64,000 nt of DNA. Origin: Mucilaginibacter sp. PPCGB 2223 (GTDB lineage: Bacteria > Bacteroidota > Bacteroidia > Sphingobacteriales > Sphingobacteriaceae). Below are positions 1-8,227 of this stretch, one piece after another. Within the stretch, counting starts at the first letter, position 1. Each line of letters opens with the position of its first letter. Where the stretch lies: contig NZ_MDJS01000001.1 in assembly GCF_001705515.1 (NCBI RefSeq), positions 496,001-560,000 on the forward strand. Reading direction: 5' to 3'. Made by a program: the position numbers and the translations under genes. The notes under the pieces were generated by a model. It did not search any database. It was given only the letters and a program-made list of their open reading frames with translations, and was not told the origin of the DNA.

Positions 1-1087
1 GCTGCGTGCCTGCGAGTAAAAATGCACCTACGCCATATACTTCAGTGCTGTTTTCGTCAACCTTATCCGGCGCCGCGCCGATTTTCTGTACATAACCCAG
101 CATGCCATCGGCATGGACTGAGGTAGCTAAAGCTTCCCAGGCTTTCTTAACAATTGGCCAATACGTTTTTTTATTGAGCGTGCCGTTATTCAAACCCCAA
201 AGCAGGGCATAGGTATAAAAGCCGGTACCGCTGGTTTCCTTAGGCGGATAGCTTGCCGGATCGAGCAAGGAAGCATGCCAGCTGCCATCGGCTTGCTGTA
301 AGGAAGCGATTTTGGCTGCCATATCTTTGTACAGTTTGATGAAATTTTCTCTGTCTGGACTTTTTGCCGGTAAATTATCAAGCATACGTACCAAACCACC
401 CATTACCCAACCATTACCACGGCTCCAGAATACGTTTTTGCCGTTGGCTTCCTTTTTCTCAAAAAAGGTTTGATCCCTGAAATAAAGCTTCTCGGCGGGG
501 GCGTAGAGATAGTCGGTAGTCTTCCACCACAATTTAGCGGCGCCGTCAATATATTTGGGATTTTTTGTAGCTGTTGAAAGGTAACCCAAAGCAGGCGGGC
601 CCATAAATAGCGCATCACACCACGCCCACTCGCGCAGGCTGATCTTATTCTTCCACTCCAGCGATTCGGTATGCGGGGCATCGATAATGCTATCGGCTTG
701 CGTACGCCATTTGGCTATCATTTTAGGGTCTTTATACACCAGGTACAGGTTTGAGTAAAGCTGGCCGATGCAGTAATCGTCGGCCATGCCTTTGCGCGGC
801 CCGGTGTTCCAGTCGAGGTCGTTACCGATGCTTACCAGGTAGGGCAGGTAAGTGCCTTTTTTACTCATTTTACCTAATTCGAACAAACCGGCGTAGCAGG
901 CGCCGTTTGTCCAGTCGTATTTTTGGTGCGTAAAGCCTTTATCCTTCCAGGTGTTGATCTGCCAGTCGGCAACACGCTCCATGGTTTTCAGGATACTTTT
1001 TTGTTTGAACAGGGTGTCTTGCGCAAAAGTGGCAGACGAGAACAGCAGAATAGCCAGATAGATTGCGGTTTTTTTTACAGTTTTCAT
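1..1087 (-). CDS. GH105-type unsaturated rhamnogalacturonyl hydrolase, 3' end cut off
   Basis: The gene starts at the ATG at 1087 and runs off the left edge, leaving about 362 codons. Residues 1-22 look like a Sec signal peptide ending in TFA-Q, so the product is exported. The mature part shows an (alpha/alpha)6-barrel pattern typical of GH88/GH105 enzymes: GMADDYCIGQLYSNLY, WSRGNGWVMGGL and HADGMLGYVQKIG. GH105 enzymes hydrolyse the unsaturated uronic residue left on rhamnogalacturonan fragments by pectate lyases, which suggests pectin use. The family call is firm from motifs; the exact substrate is inferred. It lies downstream of a terminator that separates it from the next minus-strand gene, so it probably has its own promoter. 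Confidence 0.85.
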   Translation of the reverse strand, partial: MKTVKKTAIYLAILLFSSATFAQDTLFKQKSILKTMERVADWQINTWKDKGFTHQKYDWTNGACYAGLFELGKMSKKGTYLPYLVSIGNDLDWNTGPRKGMADDYCIGQLYSNLYLVYKDPKMIAKWRTQADSIIDAPHTESLEWKNKISLREWAWCDALFMGPPALGYLSTATKNPKYIDGAAKLWWKTTDYLYAPAEKLYFRDQTFFEKKEANGKNVFWSRGNGWVMGGLVRMLDNLPAKSPDRENFIKLYKDMAAKIASLQQADGSWHASLLDPASYPPKETSGTGFYTYALLWGLNNGTLNKKTYWPIVKKAWEALATSVHADGMLGYVQKIGAAPDKVDENSTEVYGVGAFLLAGTQ

Positions 1088-1140
1088 TACAGGTTAGTGT
1101 GGGTTCAATTGGTGAGACCGAAGGTATTACATTCGGCTTT

Positions 1141-1171
1141 AAAAACAAAAAACCCCGCATCAGGCGGGGTT
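1141..1171 (-). terminator. Rho-independent terminator after the DUF3276 gene
   Basis: A perfect 8-bp stem (AACCCCGC / GCGGGGTT, 1151-1158 with 1164-1171, loop of 5) is followed on the minus strand by an almost pure T tract. It ends the small gene at 1192-1521. Confidence 0.85.
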
Positions 1172-1191
1172 CAGTATGTTGTTTGGTTAGT

Positions 1192-1521
1192 TTACAAACT
1201 ATCGAACGAAAAATCATCGCTCTCCTTCACCACTTCGGTTACTTCGCTGTATTCGTAGCGTTTCTCAACAACCTCCTGGTTGGCTTTGATGTAGTCGATA
1301 GTGTCTTTCAACCCTTCTGCAAATTTTTCAAAATCTTCTTTGTATAAAAAAATCTTGTGCTTTACAAAAACACCATCCTCTAAACGTTTTTTGCTCTCGG
1401 TTACGGTGATGTAATAATCGTTTGAACGCGTAGCCTTCACATCAAAAAAATAAGTTCTTTTCCCTGCCCTTACCTTCTTCGAAAAAACCTCCTCGCGATC
1501 CCTGTTTTCAAAATCTCCCAT
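1192..1521 (-). CDS. DUF3276 / PUR-alpha-like nucleic-acid-binding protein
   Basis: A 109-residue protein matching the Bacteroidota DUF3276 family, which is related to PUR-alpha single-stranded nucleic-acid-binding domains. Residues about 12-80 carry the PUR-type pattern: SKKVRAGKRTYFFDVKATRS, then NDYYITVTESKK, then HKIFLYKEDFEKFAEGL. The C terminus is acidic. The start ATG at 1521 has an AT-rich upstream region with no clear Shine-Dalgarno, as is usual in this phylum. It is single-domain and apparently monocistronic, with a strong terminator downstream. The family call is confident; its cellular targets cannot be read from the sequence. Confidence 0.85.
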   Translation of the reverse strand: MGDFENRDREEVFSKKVRAGKRTYFFDVKATRSNDYYITVTESKKRLEDGVFVKHKIFLYKEDFEKFAEGLKDTIDYIKANQEVVEKRYEYSEVTEVVKESDDFSFDSL

Positions 1522-1652
1522 ATAAAAAGTTTGGTTGTTTAAATTAGCTTGGGATAAATATAGAAAAATTTTGAAAGTACAAATGCAAAATTTATCATAA
1601 AAATAAATTTTCCTTAACTATTTTATAATATAATCGGACTAATTCTTTAATA

Positions 1653-3443
1653 TTAAGGGGTTTCCTGCTCCTCCAATAGTTGCTTTTCGTACAAGTCGAA
1701 ATAAGCTCCCTGGGCCTCCATCAGCTCGTTATGCGTGCCTTGTTCCAGTATTTCGCCCTGATCGAGCACTAATATTTTATCGGCATTTTTAATGGTCGAT
1801 ATCCGGTGGGCAATAATAATACTGGTTTTATCCTGCATAATGCCGCCAAGGTTGCTTAGTATTTCCTCCTCGGTTTTGGTATCGACTGCCGAGAGGCAAT
1901 CATCAAATATCAACACCTGCGGCTGCTTGAAGATACCGCGGGCGATAGATACTCGCTGTTTTTGCCCGCCCGAAAGCGTGATTCCCCGTTCGCCGATCAG
2001 CGTTTCAAAACCTTTTTCAAATTCGACGATGTTGTTGTAAACGGCGGCATCGCGTGCTGCCTGCTCAACCGAAGGCATATCAAGCGTATCGGCGCTGAAA
2101 GCTATATTATTAGCGATAGTATCCGAAAAGAGGAATACCTCCTGCGGTACGAAACCTATTTGCGAGCGGTAACTTTCGAGGTTAAGCGATGACAAATGTT
2201 TACTGTCTACCAATATTTCGCCTCCGCTGATGTCGTACATCCGCATGATCAGGTTGGCAATAGTTGTTTTACCCGAGCCGGTACGGCCGATAATAGCCAC
2301 CAGTTCGCCCGGGTTGGCGGTGAACGATACATTTTTTAACGCTGTAATGCCCGTATCAGGATAGGTGAACGATACGTTTTTAAATTCGATAGTACCATTT
2401 ATCGTTTGTGCTGCGGTATTGGCAGGCGAGGCTATCTCGGGCTGCTCGTTCAAAAACTCGTTGATGCGTTTTTGCGATGCTGCAGCACGTTGAGTTAAGC
2501 TGCTTACCCAACCCAATGCAATCACCGGGAAGGTAAGCTGGCTCAGGTAAACAATAAACTCGGCAATATTACCGGCGGTGATATTGCCTTTCATTACTTC
2601 GATGCCGCCTATATATATGGTAATGACCGAGCTCAGGCCAATAAGCAAAAGCATCATTGGGTAAAATAATGCCTGCACGCGTACCAGCTCCATGCTGTGG
2701 GTTTTGTAATCTTCGCTCTCTTTGGCAAAATTCTGCCTTACAAAAGCTTCGCGCACATAAGCTTTAATGATACGGATGCCCGAAAAATTCTCCTGCACAA
2801 AGCTCGACAGGGCCGACAGGCGCTCCTGTATCTGCTCGCTGCGATGGTTGATGATATTATTAACGTAGAAGATACTGAAAGCCAGTATCGGCATCGGCAT
2901 TAACGAAAACAAGGTGAGCCTTACGTTAACCGTAAGCATAATGCCGATAGCCATAATAAACAGCGTGATCATGTTGATGGCATACATAATGCCCGGGCCG
3001 AGGTACATGCGCACCCGGCTCACATCTTCAGTAACCCGGTTCATCAGGTCGCCCGTGTTATGGCGGCGGTAAAAAGCCAGCGATAAAGCCTGGTAATGGG
3101 CATAGATCTCGTTCTTCTGATCAAATTCGATATGCCGCGACATCAAAATAATAGTCTGCCTCATAAAGAACAGGAAAATACCGCGCAGCAACGACAGCAC
3201 CAGTACCAATACACCAAACAAAAACAAACTCGACCCGAATATGCCCGAAATAACCGACTGACGGCTAAAGCCCTCAAATAACTGGAACAACCCAATATTT
3301 TCGGTGACCAGGTTAAAGGCTATACGCACTACCTGTGCAGGTAGCACGCCAAAAATGTTGGATATGATCACGAACAATATCCCCGGAATCAATCGCCAGC
3401 GGTATTTGTAAAAAAACTTATTGAGGTAAGCCAGGTGTTTCAT
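1653..3443 (-). CDS. ABC exporter half-transporter (MsbA/multidrug type)
   Basis: A 596-residue fusion of an N-terminal six-helix ABC exporter membrane domain (about residues 15-320) and a nucleotide-binding domain (about 345-590). Visible motifs are Walker A GRTGSGKTT near 386, signature LSGGQKQ near 490, Walker B LIFDD near 511 and the H-loop IIAHR. The residue after Walker B is Asp (FDDCLSAVD) where the catalytic Glu usually sits; this can mark a weakly hydrolysing or degenerate site, though it recurs in some Bacteroidota homologues. It should act as a dimer in the inner membrane exporting lipids or drugs; the substrate is unknown. No partner half-transporter is adjacent. Confidence 0.9.
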   Translation of the reverse strand: MKHLAYLNKFFYKYRWRLIPGILFVIISNIFGVLPAQVVRIAFNLVTENIGLFQLFEGFSRQSVISGIFGSSLFLFGVLVLVLSLLRGIFLFFMRQTIILMSRHIEFDQKNEIYAHYQALSLAFYRRHNTGDLMNRVTEDVSRVRMYLGPGIMYAINMITLFIMAIGIMLTVNVRLTLFSLMPMPILAFSIFYVNNIINHRSEQIQERLSALSSFVQENFSGIRIIKAYVREAFVRQNFAKESEDYKTHSMELVRVQALFYPMMLLLIGLSSVITIYIGGIEVMKGNITAGNIAEFIVYLSQLTFPVIALGWVSSLTQRAAASQKRINEFLNEQPEIASPANTAAQTINGTIEFKNVSFTYPDTGITALKNVSFTANPGELVAIIGRTGSGKTTIANLIMRMYDISGGEILVDSKHLSSLNLESYRSQIGFVPQEVFLFSDTIANNIAFSADTLDMPSVEQAARDAAVYNNIVEFEKGFETLIGERGITLSGGQKQRVSIARGIFKQPQVLIFDDCLSAVDTKTEEEILSNLGGIMQDKTSIIIAHRISTIKNADKILVLDQGEILEQGTHNELMEAQGAYFDLYEKQLLEEQETP

Positions 3444-3451
3444 GCTTAAGG

Positions 3452-3459
3452 CAAAGATA
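3452..3459 (-). promoter_or_regulatory. Candidate Bacteroidota -7 box for the ABC exporter
   Basis: TATCTTTG on the minus strand matches TAnnTTTG exactly and lies 8 bases upstream of the ATG at 3443, so the transcript would be nearly leaderless. No correctly spaced -33 TTG was seen. Confidence 0.4.
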
Positions 3460-3604
3460 GTGGTAAATGCGCAAATCTTCCGATGCGCAAATTAATTCGG
3501 ACTGGTATTTATTAATAATTGAAATGGCTCACAGGCAAATAATATTATTTAAAGGCCAAAATCAACATTTAATAACATGCTACACATTAATTAAAAAAAA
3601 CATC

Positions 3605-3612
3605 TACTTTTG
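3605..3612 (+). promoter_or_regulatory. Candidate -7 box for the dehydrogenase gene
   Basis: TACTTTTG matches the Bacteroidota TAnnTTTG consensus and sits 35 bases before the ATG at 3647, which leaves room for a short leader. The -33 element is not clear. Confidence 0.5.
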
Positions 3613-3646
3613 TTGCAGCGTCAACCTTAATGTATTCAAATAACAA

Positions 3647-4735
3647 ATGTCAGCTATAAACCAACCCGATACTTCCGTTTTTAACCAGCTGAGTATTTTT
3701 GGTCATCAAAAAGTTGTTTTTTGTAATGATGCACTTACCGGTCTGAAAGCCATTATAGCTATACACAATACTACACTCGGCCCTGCGTTGGGCGGAGTAC
3801 GTATGTGGCCGTACAAAACCGAAGAAGATGCCCTGCAGGATGTTTTGCGCCTTTCGCGCAGCATGACATACAAAGCGGCAATTTCGGGATTGAATGTTGG
3901 CGGCGGATACGCCGTTATCATCGGTGATTCGCGCCGTGATAAAACCGAAGCATTGTTTCGCAGGTTTGGGCAGTTTGTTAAAAACCTTAACGGCGAATTT
4001 ATAGCGGCCGAGGACGTTGGTACCAATACCCGCGACATGGAATACATCCGTATGGAAACCGAACACGTAACCGGCTTGCCCGAAAGTATCGGTGGCAGCG
4101 GCGATCCTACACCAGTAGCCGCACGGGGGGTTTATATGGGTATCAAAGCTTGCTTAAAGGAGCTTTATGGCAACGATAACCTTGCCGGGAAATCAGTTGC
4201 AGTACAAGGTACCGGCCATGTGGGCGAAAACCTGGTAAAACTGCTGCGCGATGAAAACGCCAAGGTATACGTAAGCGATATCGACGACGACCGCCTGCGC
4301 CAGGTGGCCAAAAAATACGGCGCCGAGCCCGTTGGCCACAACAGCATCTTCGATCTTGACGTGGATATTTATGCGCCTTGCGCCCTGGGTGCAACTGTTA
4401 ATACCAAAACCATCAGCCGCTTAAAATGTGCTGTTATTGCCGGCTCGGCCAATAGCCAGTTAGAGGATGAAACCCTGCATGGCAAAATGCTGCTGGATAA
4501 AGGTATTTTATACGCGCCCGATTACCTGATTAACGCCGGCGGACTTATCAATATGTACTCGGAGATAGCCAGGTTCAGTAAAAAACGTACGATGCAGCTT
4601 ACCGAGAATATTTATGATGCCGTACGAAATGTATTAAAACTTTCAAAAGCCGAAAACATACCAACCGTTGAAGCAGCCAATAAAATTGCCGAAAAACGGA
4701 TAGCCGATATCAAAAAAATAAAAACATCTTTCTAA
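3647..4735 (+). CDS. Leucine/Glu/Phe/Val dehydrogenase family protein with an altered active site
   Basis: A 362-residue protein of the amino-acid dehydrogenase superfamily, closest in pattern to leucine dehydrogenase, which oxidatively deaminates branched-chain amino acids with NAD. The N-terminal domain carries LGPALGGVRMW, MTYKAAISGLN and AEDVGTNTRDMEY; the Rossmann domain carries VQGTGHVGENL near 180. The substrate-binding lysine is kept (K76) and so is the catalytic aspartate (D123). The second lysine of the GGGK motif, the general base in Bacillus LeuDH (K80), is tyrosine here (Y88, codon TAC). The K76-Y88 and Y88-D123 spacings match K68/K80/D115 exactly, so the alignment is secure. Normal deaminase activity is therefore doubtful. 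Confidence 0.85.
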   Translation: MSAINQPDTSVFNQLSIFGHQKVVFCNDALTGLKAIIAIHNTTLGPALGGVRMWPYKTEEDALQDVLRLSRSMTYKAAISGLNVGGGYAVIIGDSRRDKTEALFRRFGQFVKNLNGEFIAAEDVGTNTRDMEYIRMETEHVTGLPESIGGSGDPTPVAARGVYMGIKACLKELYGNDNLAGKSVAVQGTGHVGENLVKLLRDENAKVYVSDIDDDRLRQVAKKYGAEPVGHNSIFDLDVDIYAPCALGATVNTKTISRLKCAVIAGSANSQLEDETLHGKMLLDKGILYAPDYLINAGGLINMYSEIARFSKKRTMQLTENIYDAVRNVLKLSKAENIPTVEAANKIAEKRIADIKKIKTSF

Positions 4736-4788
4736 AAAACAATTTATACTAACCTGTTCCGTTTACGGAACTAAATCGTTCTTACAAC

Positions 4789-5736
4789 ATGCTAAACAGA
4801 AGGCACCTCCGCGTAAAAGTATTACAGTCATTGTATGCTTACCATCAGTCAGAAAAAAAGGACATTAAACAACACGAAAAAGGTTTGATCCAAAGTGTTG
4901 ATAAGGTTCACGAAATGTATATCTGGATGCTCTCGCTAATGAACGAGGTAGCGCAGTATGCCGATGTAGACGCCACTACATTGGCCAATAAGTTTTTACC
5001 TACTGAAGAGGACCTGAAACCTAACCTTAAAATATTGGGCAATACATTTATCAACTCGCTCAATAAGAACAAGGAATACCTTGCCGCGATAAAAAAATAC
5101 AAAGTATCCTGGACGTTTGATCCCGAACTCACCAAATCGCTTTTTGCATCATTGAAAACCTCGCCCGAATACAAGGCTTATCTCGAAAAAACGGATGATA
5201 CCGTTCATTCGGATAAAGATATCATGAAGCATATCTTTAAAAAAGTGATCCTTAAATCGCTTTTGGCCGAACAGTTTTTTGAGGATAAGTTTATCTACTG
5301 GCCGGTTGATAAAGACGTTTTGCAGGCCATGATCGCCAAAACCTTCAAGAACTTTGCTTACGAGGAACCTGAAAAAAACAAATTGGCCGAAGTAGTGGTG
5401 AACTGGGAAGAAGATGAGGAATTTATCACCAGGTTGTTTCAGTACAGCATCCGCTATGATGACGACTTCCAGGTAATGATCAGCAATAAAACCCAGAACT
5501 GGGAACCCGAGCGTATAGCTATGATGGATACCCTGCTAATGAAGATGGCCCTTGCCGAGTTTATGTATTTTCCTTCGATCCCTGTAAAGGTAACCATTAA
5601 CGAATACCTCGAAATCTCGAAGGAATTTAGCACACCTAAGAGTAATTCGTTTATAAACGGTATCTTAGACAAAATTTTGGCTGAGTTAAAATCAGAAGGA
5701 AAGATCAAAAAAACAGGCAGAGGATTAATAGAATAA
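4789..5736 (+). CDS. nusB: Transcription antitermination factor NusB, long Bacteroidota form
   Basis: At 315 residues this is more than twice the E. coli length, as is usual for Bacteroidota NusB. The N terminus MLNRRHLRVKVLQSLYAY is the diagnostic NusB start. The C-terminal third (NEYLEISKEFSTPKSNSFINGILDKIL) matches the conserved NusB helices that pack around the boxA-RNA/NusE surface. The middle portion is an expansion with no clear motif. NusB binds boxA RNA with NusE/S10 and promotes antitermination at rRNA operons. It is followed 6 bases later by the DUF1573 lipoprotein gene and then yajC, a gene order that recurs in this phylum. Confidence 0.93.
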   Translation: MLNRRHLRVKVLQSLYAYHQSEKKDIKQHEKGLIQSVDKVHEMYIWMLSLMNEVAQYADVDATTLANKFLPTEEDLKPNLKILGNTFINSLNKNKEYLAAIKKYKVSWTFDPELTKSLFASLKTSPEYKAYLEKTDDTVHSDKDIMKHIFKKVILKSLLAEQFFEDKFIYWPVDKDVLQAMIAKTFKNFAYEEPEKNKLAEVVVNWEEDEEFITRLFQYSIRYDDDFQVMISNKTQNWEPERIAMMDTLLMKMALAEFMYFPSIPVKVTINEYLEISKEFSTPKSNSFINGILDKILAELKSEGKIKKTGRGLIE

Positions 5737-5742
5737 CCAACA

Positions 5743-6216
5743 ATGAGAAAAGTACTTTTAGGCATTGCTGCCGTTGCAATGCTTGCCGCTTGTAACGAAA
5801 CGTATAAGGATCAGAATGCGAACGCTGCTCAGGGCGCTATGGCAACTGCCGCCGCTCCGGCGTCAAATGCCGACCCGGCTACCGCGCCGATCATGAAATT
5901 TGACCTGGATAGCTACAGCTTCGGCAAAATTATGCAGGGCGACTCTGTAGTGCACGATTTTAAATTCACCAACATTGGTAAAACCCCGCTTATTATTACC
6001 GATGCCGTGGCAACCTGCGGTTGTACCAAGCCTGAGTGGCCAAAAGGTCCGATAAAGCCAAACGAAGGCGGTGTCATCCACGTCACATTCCATAGCGTTG
6101 GCAAATCGGGCCTTCAGGATAAAATGATCACTATTACGGCCAATACTGTGCCTGCGCAAACGATGGTTCACCTGGTAGGCGAGGTTTTGGTACCCGGCCA
6201 GACAGCAAATAAATAA
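5743..6216 (+). CDS. DUF1573 lipoprotein
   Basis: A 157-residue protein with a lipoprotein signal peptide (lipobox LAAC, Cys at 17), an Ala-rich linker to about residue 50 and one DUF1573 domain. The domain shows FDLDSYSFGKIMQGDSVVHDFKFTN in pieces and the motif CGCTKPEWP. DUF1573 is an immunoglobulin-like fold found in envelope proteins of this phylum. The product is likely anchored in the periplasm or outer membrane. Its biochemical role is unknown. The gene lies between nusB (6-base gap) and yajC (21-base gap), so it is probably co-transcribed with both. Confidence 0.85.
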   Translation: MRKVLLGIAAVAMLAACNETYKDQNANAAQGAMATAAAPASNADPATAPIMKFDLDSYSFGKIMQGDSVVHDFKFTNIGKTPLIITDAVATCGCTKPEWPKGPIKPNEGGVIHVTFHSVGKSGLQDKMITITANTVPAQTMVHLVGEVLVPGQTANK

Positions 6217-6237
6217 TTTAAATTACATTTCAAAAAC

Positions 6238-6549
6238 ATGACTACAGCTATTTTATTACAGGTCAACAGCCAGGTTCAATCATATATTATGATGGGTTTA
6301 TTGGCCCTTGTGTTTTATTTTTTCATGATCCGCCCGCAGATCAAAAAACAAAAGGATCAGAAAAAATTTGTTGAAGAATTAAAGAAGGGCGATAAAGTGG
6401 TGACCACCGCTGGTATACACGGCAAGATCGTCGAAATTGCCGATACGACGATATTAGTTGAGGTTGACAACGGCGTTAAGATCCGTTTCGATAAGGCGGC
6501 CATATCTTTAGATTCGTCGAAAGCGTTGAATGCCGAAAAGAAAGCTTGA
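6238..6549 (+). CDS. yajC: Sec translocase accessory subunit YajC
   Basis: A 103-residue protein with one N-terminal membrane helix (about residues 17-35, containing MMGLLALVFYFFMIRPQ) followed by the YajC cytoplasmic domain: QKKFVEELKKGDKVVTTAG and then HGKIVEIADTTILVEVDNG. YajC associates with SecDF-YidC in protein export. The length and the RPQ-basic motif after the helix are standard. A strong terminator follows at about 6571-6600, which closes the nusB-DUF1573-yajC transcription unit. Confidence 0.95.
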   Translation: MTTAILLQVNSQVQSYIMMGLLALVFYFFMIRPQIKKQKDQKKFVEELKKGDKVVTTAGIHGKIVEIADTTILVEVDNGVKIRFDKAAISLDSSKALNAEKKA

Positions 6550-6570
6550 ATATTCAAAAAGCGATATGGA

Positions 6571-6600
6571 AGGCTTCACTTTGTGAAGCTTTTTTTGTTT
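6571..6600 (+). terminator. Rho-independent terminator after yajC
   Basis: The stem GCTTCAC / GTGAAGC (6573-6579 with 6583-6589, loop of 3) is extended by wobble pairing and followed by a run of T interrupted only by one G. Confidence 0.85.
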
Positions 6601-6680
6601 GCGATGGTAACCCGAAGGTCAAATCCTGCTGCGAACGCCCGCATTGTAGTATTTATTCCTAATTTTGATAACCGGGCAAT

Positions 6681-7628
6681 ATGGCAATTATCAAACTATC
6701 CAAAAACGAACGCAGACGGGTATCGGTATTTATTACCTGCCTTGTTTTGGCCATTGTTGCCTGGTTGTTAACAAGCCTTTCGGCGCAGCAGGAGTATAAA
6801 GTAAAAATGGCCGTGGTGTTTACCAATCCGCCCTTACGCAGGTCGTTCCGCTCGTTACAGCCCGATACTATCGAGGCTAAGGTTAAAGGCACCGGCTGGA
6901 ACCTGTTGTTATCGAGCATGAACGTCGAAAATACCAGCATCAGTGTTAGCCTGAAGGATCTGGATCAGCGCAATTATATTGTGTTGAGCACGCAGCTCGC
7001 TGCCATCAACCAAAAGCGCCCGGCCGACCGGCCTATTACCAAACTATTGCCCGATACCTTGTATTTTGATTTCTCATCGCGCGCCGTAAAGCGTGTGCCC
7101 ATACAATTGCAATACAATATCGGTTTTAAAAAGCAGTTCGGTATTTCCGATCAGATCGTGCTGCGCCCCAACTATGTTACTTTGAGCGGACCGGCAGATG
7201 TTTTGGAAAAGATCAAAAGCTGGAAAACCGACTCATTAGTATTGAACGATGTAGAAGCGCCGGTTGAAGAAAGTGTTCGACTGCAGGGGCTGCACGAATC
7301 GAACATGACTATTTATCCTAAAACCGTGCGGGTAAGGATACCGGTTGACGAGTTTACCGAAAAAACCGTGCAGATACCCGTAAAGCTCATCAACAACAAA
7401 AATTATTATAATGTAAAACTCTACCCGCAAAAGGTAAAGGTTACGTTTATGGTATCGCTCAACAGGTACCCGGGTATCAATAATGAGTTTTTTGAAGCCG
7501 TGGCCGACCTTGATCAATGGCACGAAAAGGGGCCGGAAGAACTGCCGGTAAGGCTCACCACTTTTCCTGATTATTGTAAGATTGTGAGCATTGAACCCAA
7601 AAATCTTGATTTTATTGTGCGAAAATAA
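6681..7628 (+). CDS. YbbR-domain (CdaR-like) membrane-anchored protein
   Basis: A 315-residue protein with a short cytoplasmic N terminus, one membrane helix (about residues 17-36: FITCLVLAIVAWLLTSLSA) and periplasmic YbbR-like repeats, seen in segments such as PITKLLPDTLYFDF and VTLSGPADVLEKIKSW. YbbR proteins in Firmicutes (CdaR) regulate the diadenylate cyclase CdaA. In Bacteroidota a YbbR gene commonly precedes coaE, as here. Its TAA stop and the coaE ATG overlap by one base (TAATG), so the two are translationally coupled. No cyclase gene is visible upstream, so a c-di-AMP role is not supported by context. Confidence 0.85.
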   Translation: MAIIKLSKNERRRVSVFITCLVLAIVAWLLTSLSAQQEYKVKMAVVFTNPPLRRSFRSLQPDTIEAKVKGTGWNLLLSSMNVENTSISVSLKDLDQRNYIVLSTQLAAINQKRPADRPITKLLPDTLYFDFSSRAVKRVPIQLQYNIGFKKQFGISDQIVLRPNYVTLSGPADVLEKIKSWKTDSLVLNDVEAPVEESVRLQGLHESNMTIYPKTVRVRIPVDEFTEKTVQIPVKLINNKNYYNVKLYPQKVKVTFMVSLNRYPGINNEFFEAVADLDQWHEKGPEELPVRLTTFPDYCKIVSIEPKNLDFIVRK

Positions 7629-8227
7629 TGCTGAAAATAGGAATAACAGGCGGTATAGGCAGTGGTAAAAGTACCATCAGCAAAGTTTTCGAAGTTTTGG
7701 GCATACCGGTGTTTTATGCTGATGATGCCGCTAAAGAGGTCATGACCGCCGATCCGGTACTGATCAGCGCTTTGAAAGAAACATTTGGAGATGAAGCTTA
7801 TTTCAGTGATGGCTCACTCAACCGCAAATACATCGCGAATATCGTTTTTAACGATCCGCAGCAACTGGCAAAACTGAATGCCATAACTCATCCGGCCGTA
7901 TTCAGGGCATTTGATACCTGGTTGGAGCAAACCCACCATGCGCCTTATGTAATGAAGGAAGCTGCGCTGATGTTCGAAAGCGGCTCGGCAAAGCTTTGCG
8001 ATAAAAACATCCTGGTTTATGCCCCGCTCGCAATGCGTATCGACAGGGTGGTTAAGCGTGATAATTTAAGCAAGGCAGAAGTGGAGAGCCGTAACGCCCG
8101 CCAGTTTACCGATGAACAAAAGATGAAGTTAGCTGATTATGTGATTACTAATGATGATAGTCAGCTGGTCATCCCGCAGGTACTGGCCCTTCATCAGCAA
8201 TTCCTAACCATGGCGGCAGGCAAATGA
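7628..8227 (+). CDS. coaE: Dephospho-CoA kinase
   Basis: A 199-residue P-loop kinase that phosphorylates the 3'-hydroxyl of dephospho-CoA, the last step of CoA synthesis. The Walker A motif GGIGSGKST lies at residues 8-16, followed by VLGIPVFYADDAAKEVM, the conserved substrate-binding segment. FNDPQQLAKLNAITHPAV and KEAALMFESG are further family motifs. The length is typical. The gene starts inside the stop codon of the YbbR gene and overlaps the next gene by ATGA, forming a compact operon. Confidence 0.95.
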   Translation: MLKIGITGGIGSGKSTISKVFEVLGIPVFYADDAAKEVMTADPVLISALKETFGDEAYFSDGSLNRKYIANIVFNDPQQLAKLNAITHPAVFRAFDTWLEQTHHAPYVMKEAALMFESGSAKLCDKNILVYAPLAMRIDRVVKRDNLSKAEVESRNARQFTDEQKMKLADYVITNDDSQLVIPQVLALHQQFLTMAAGK

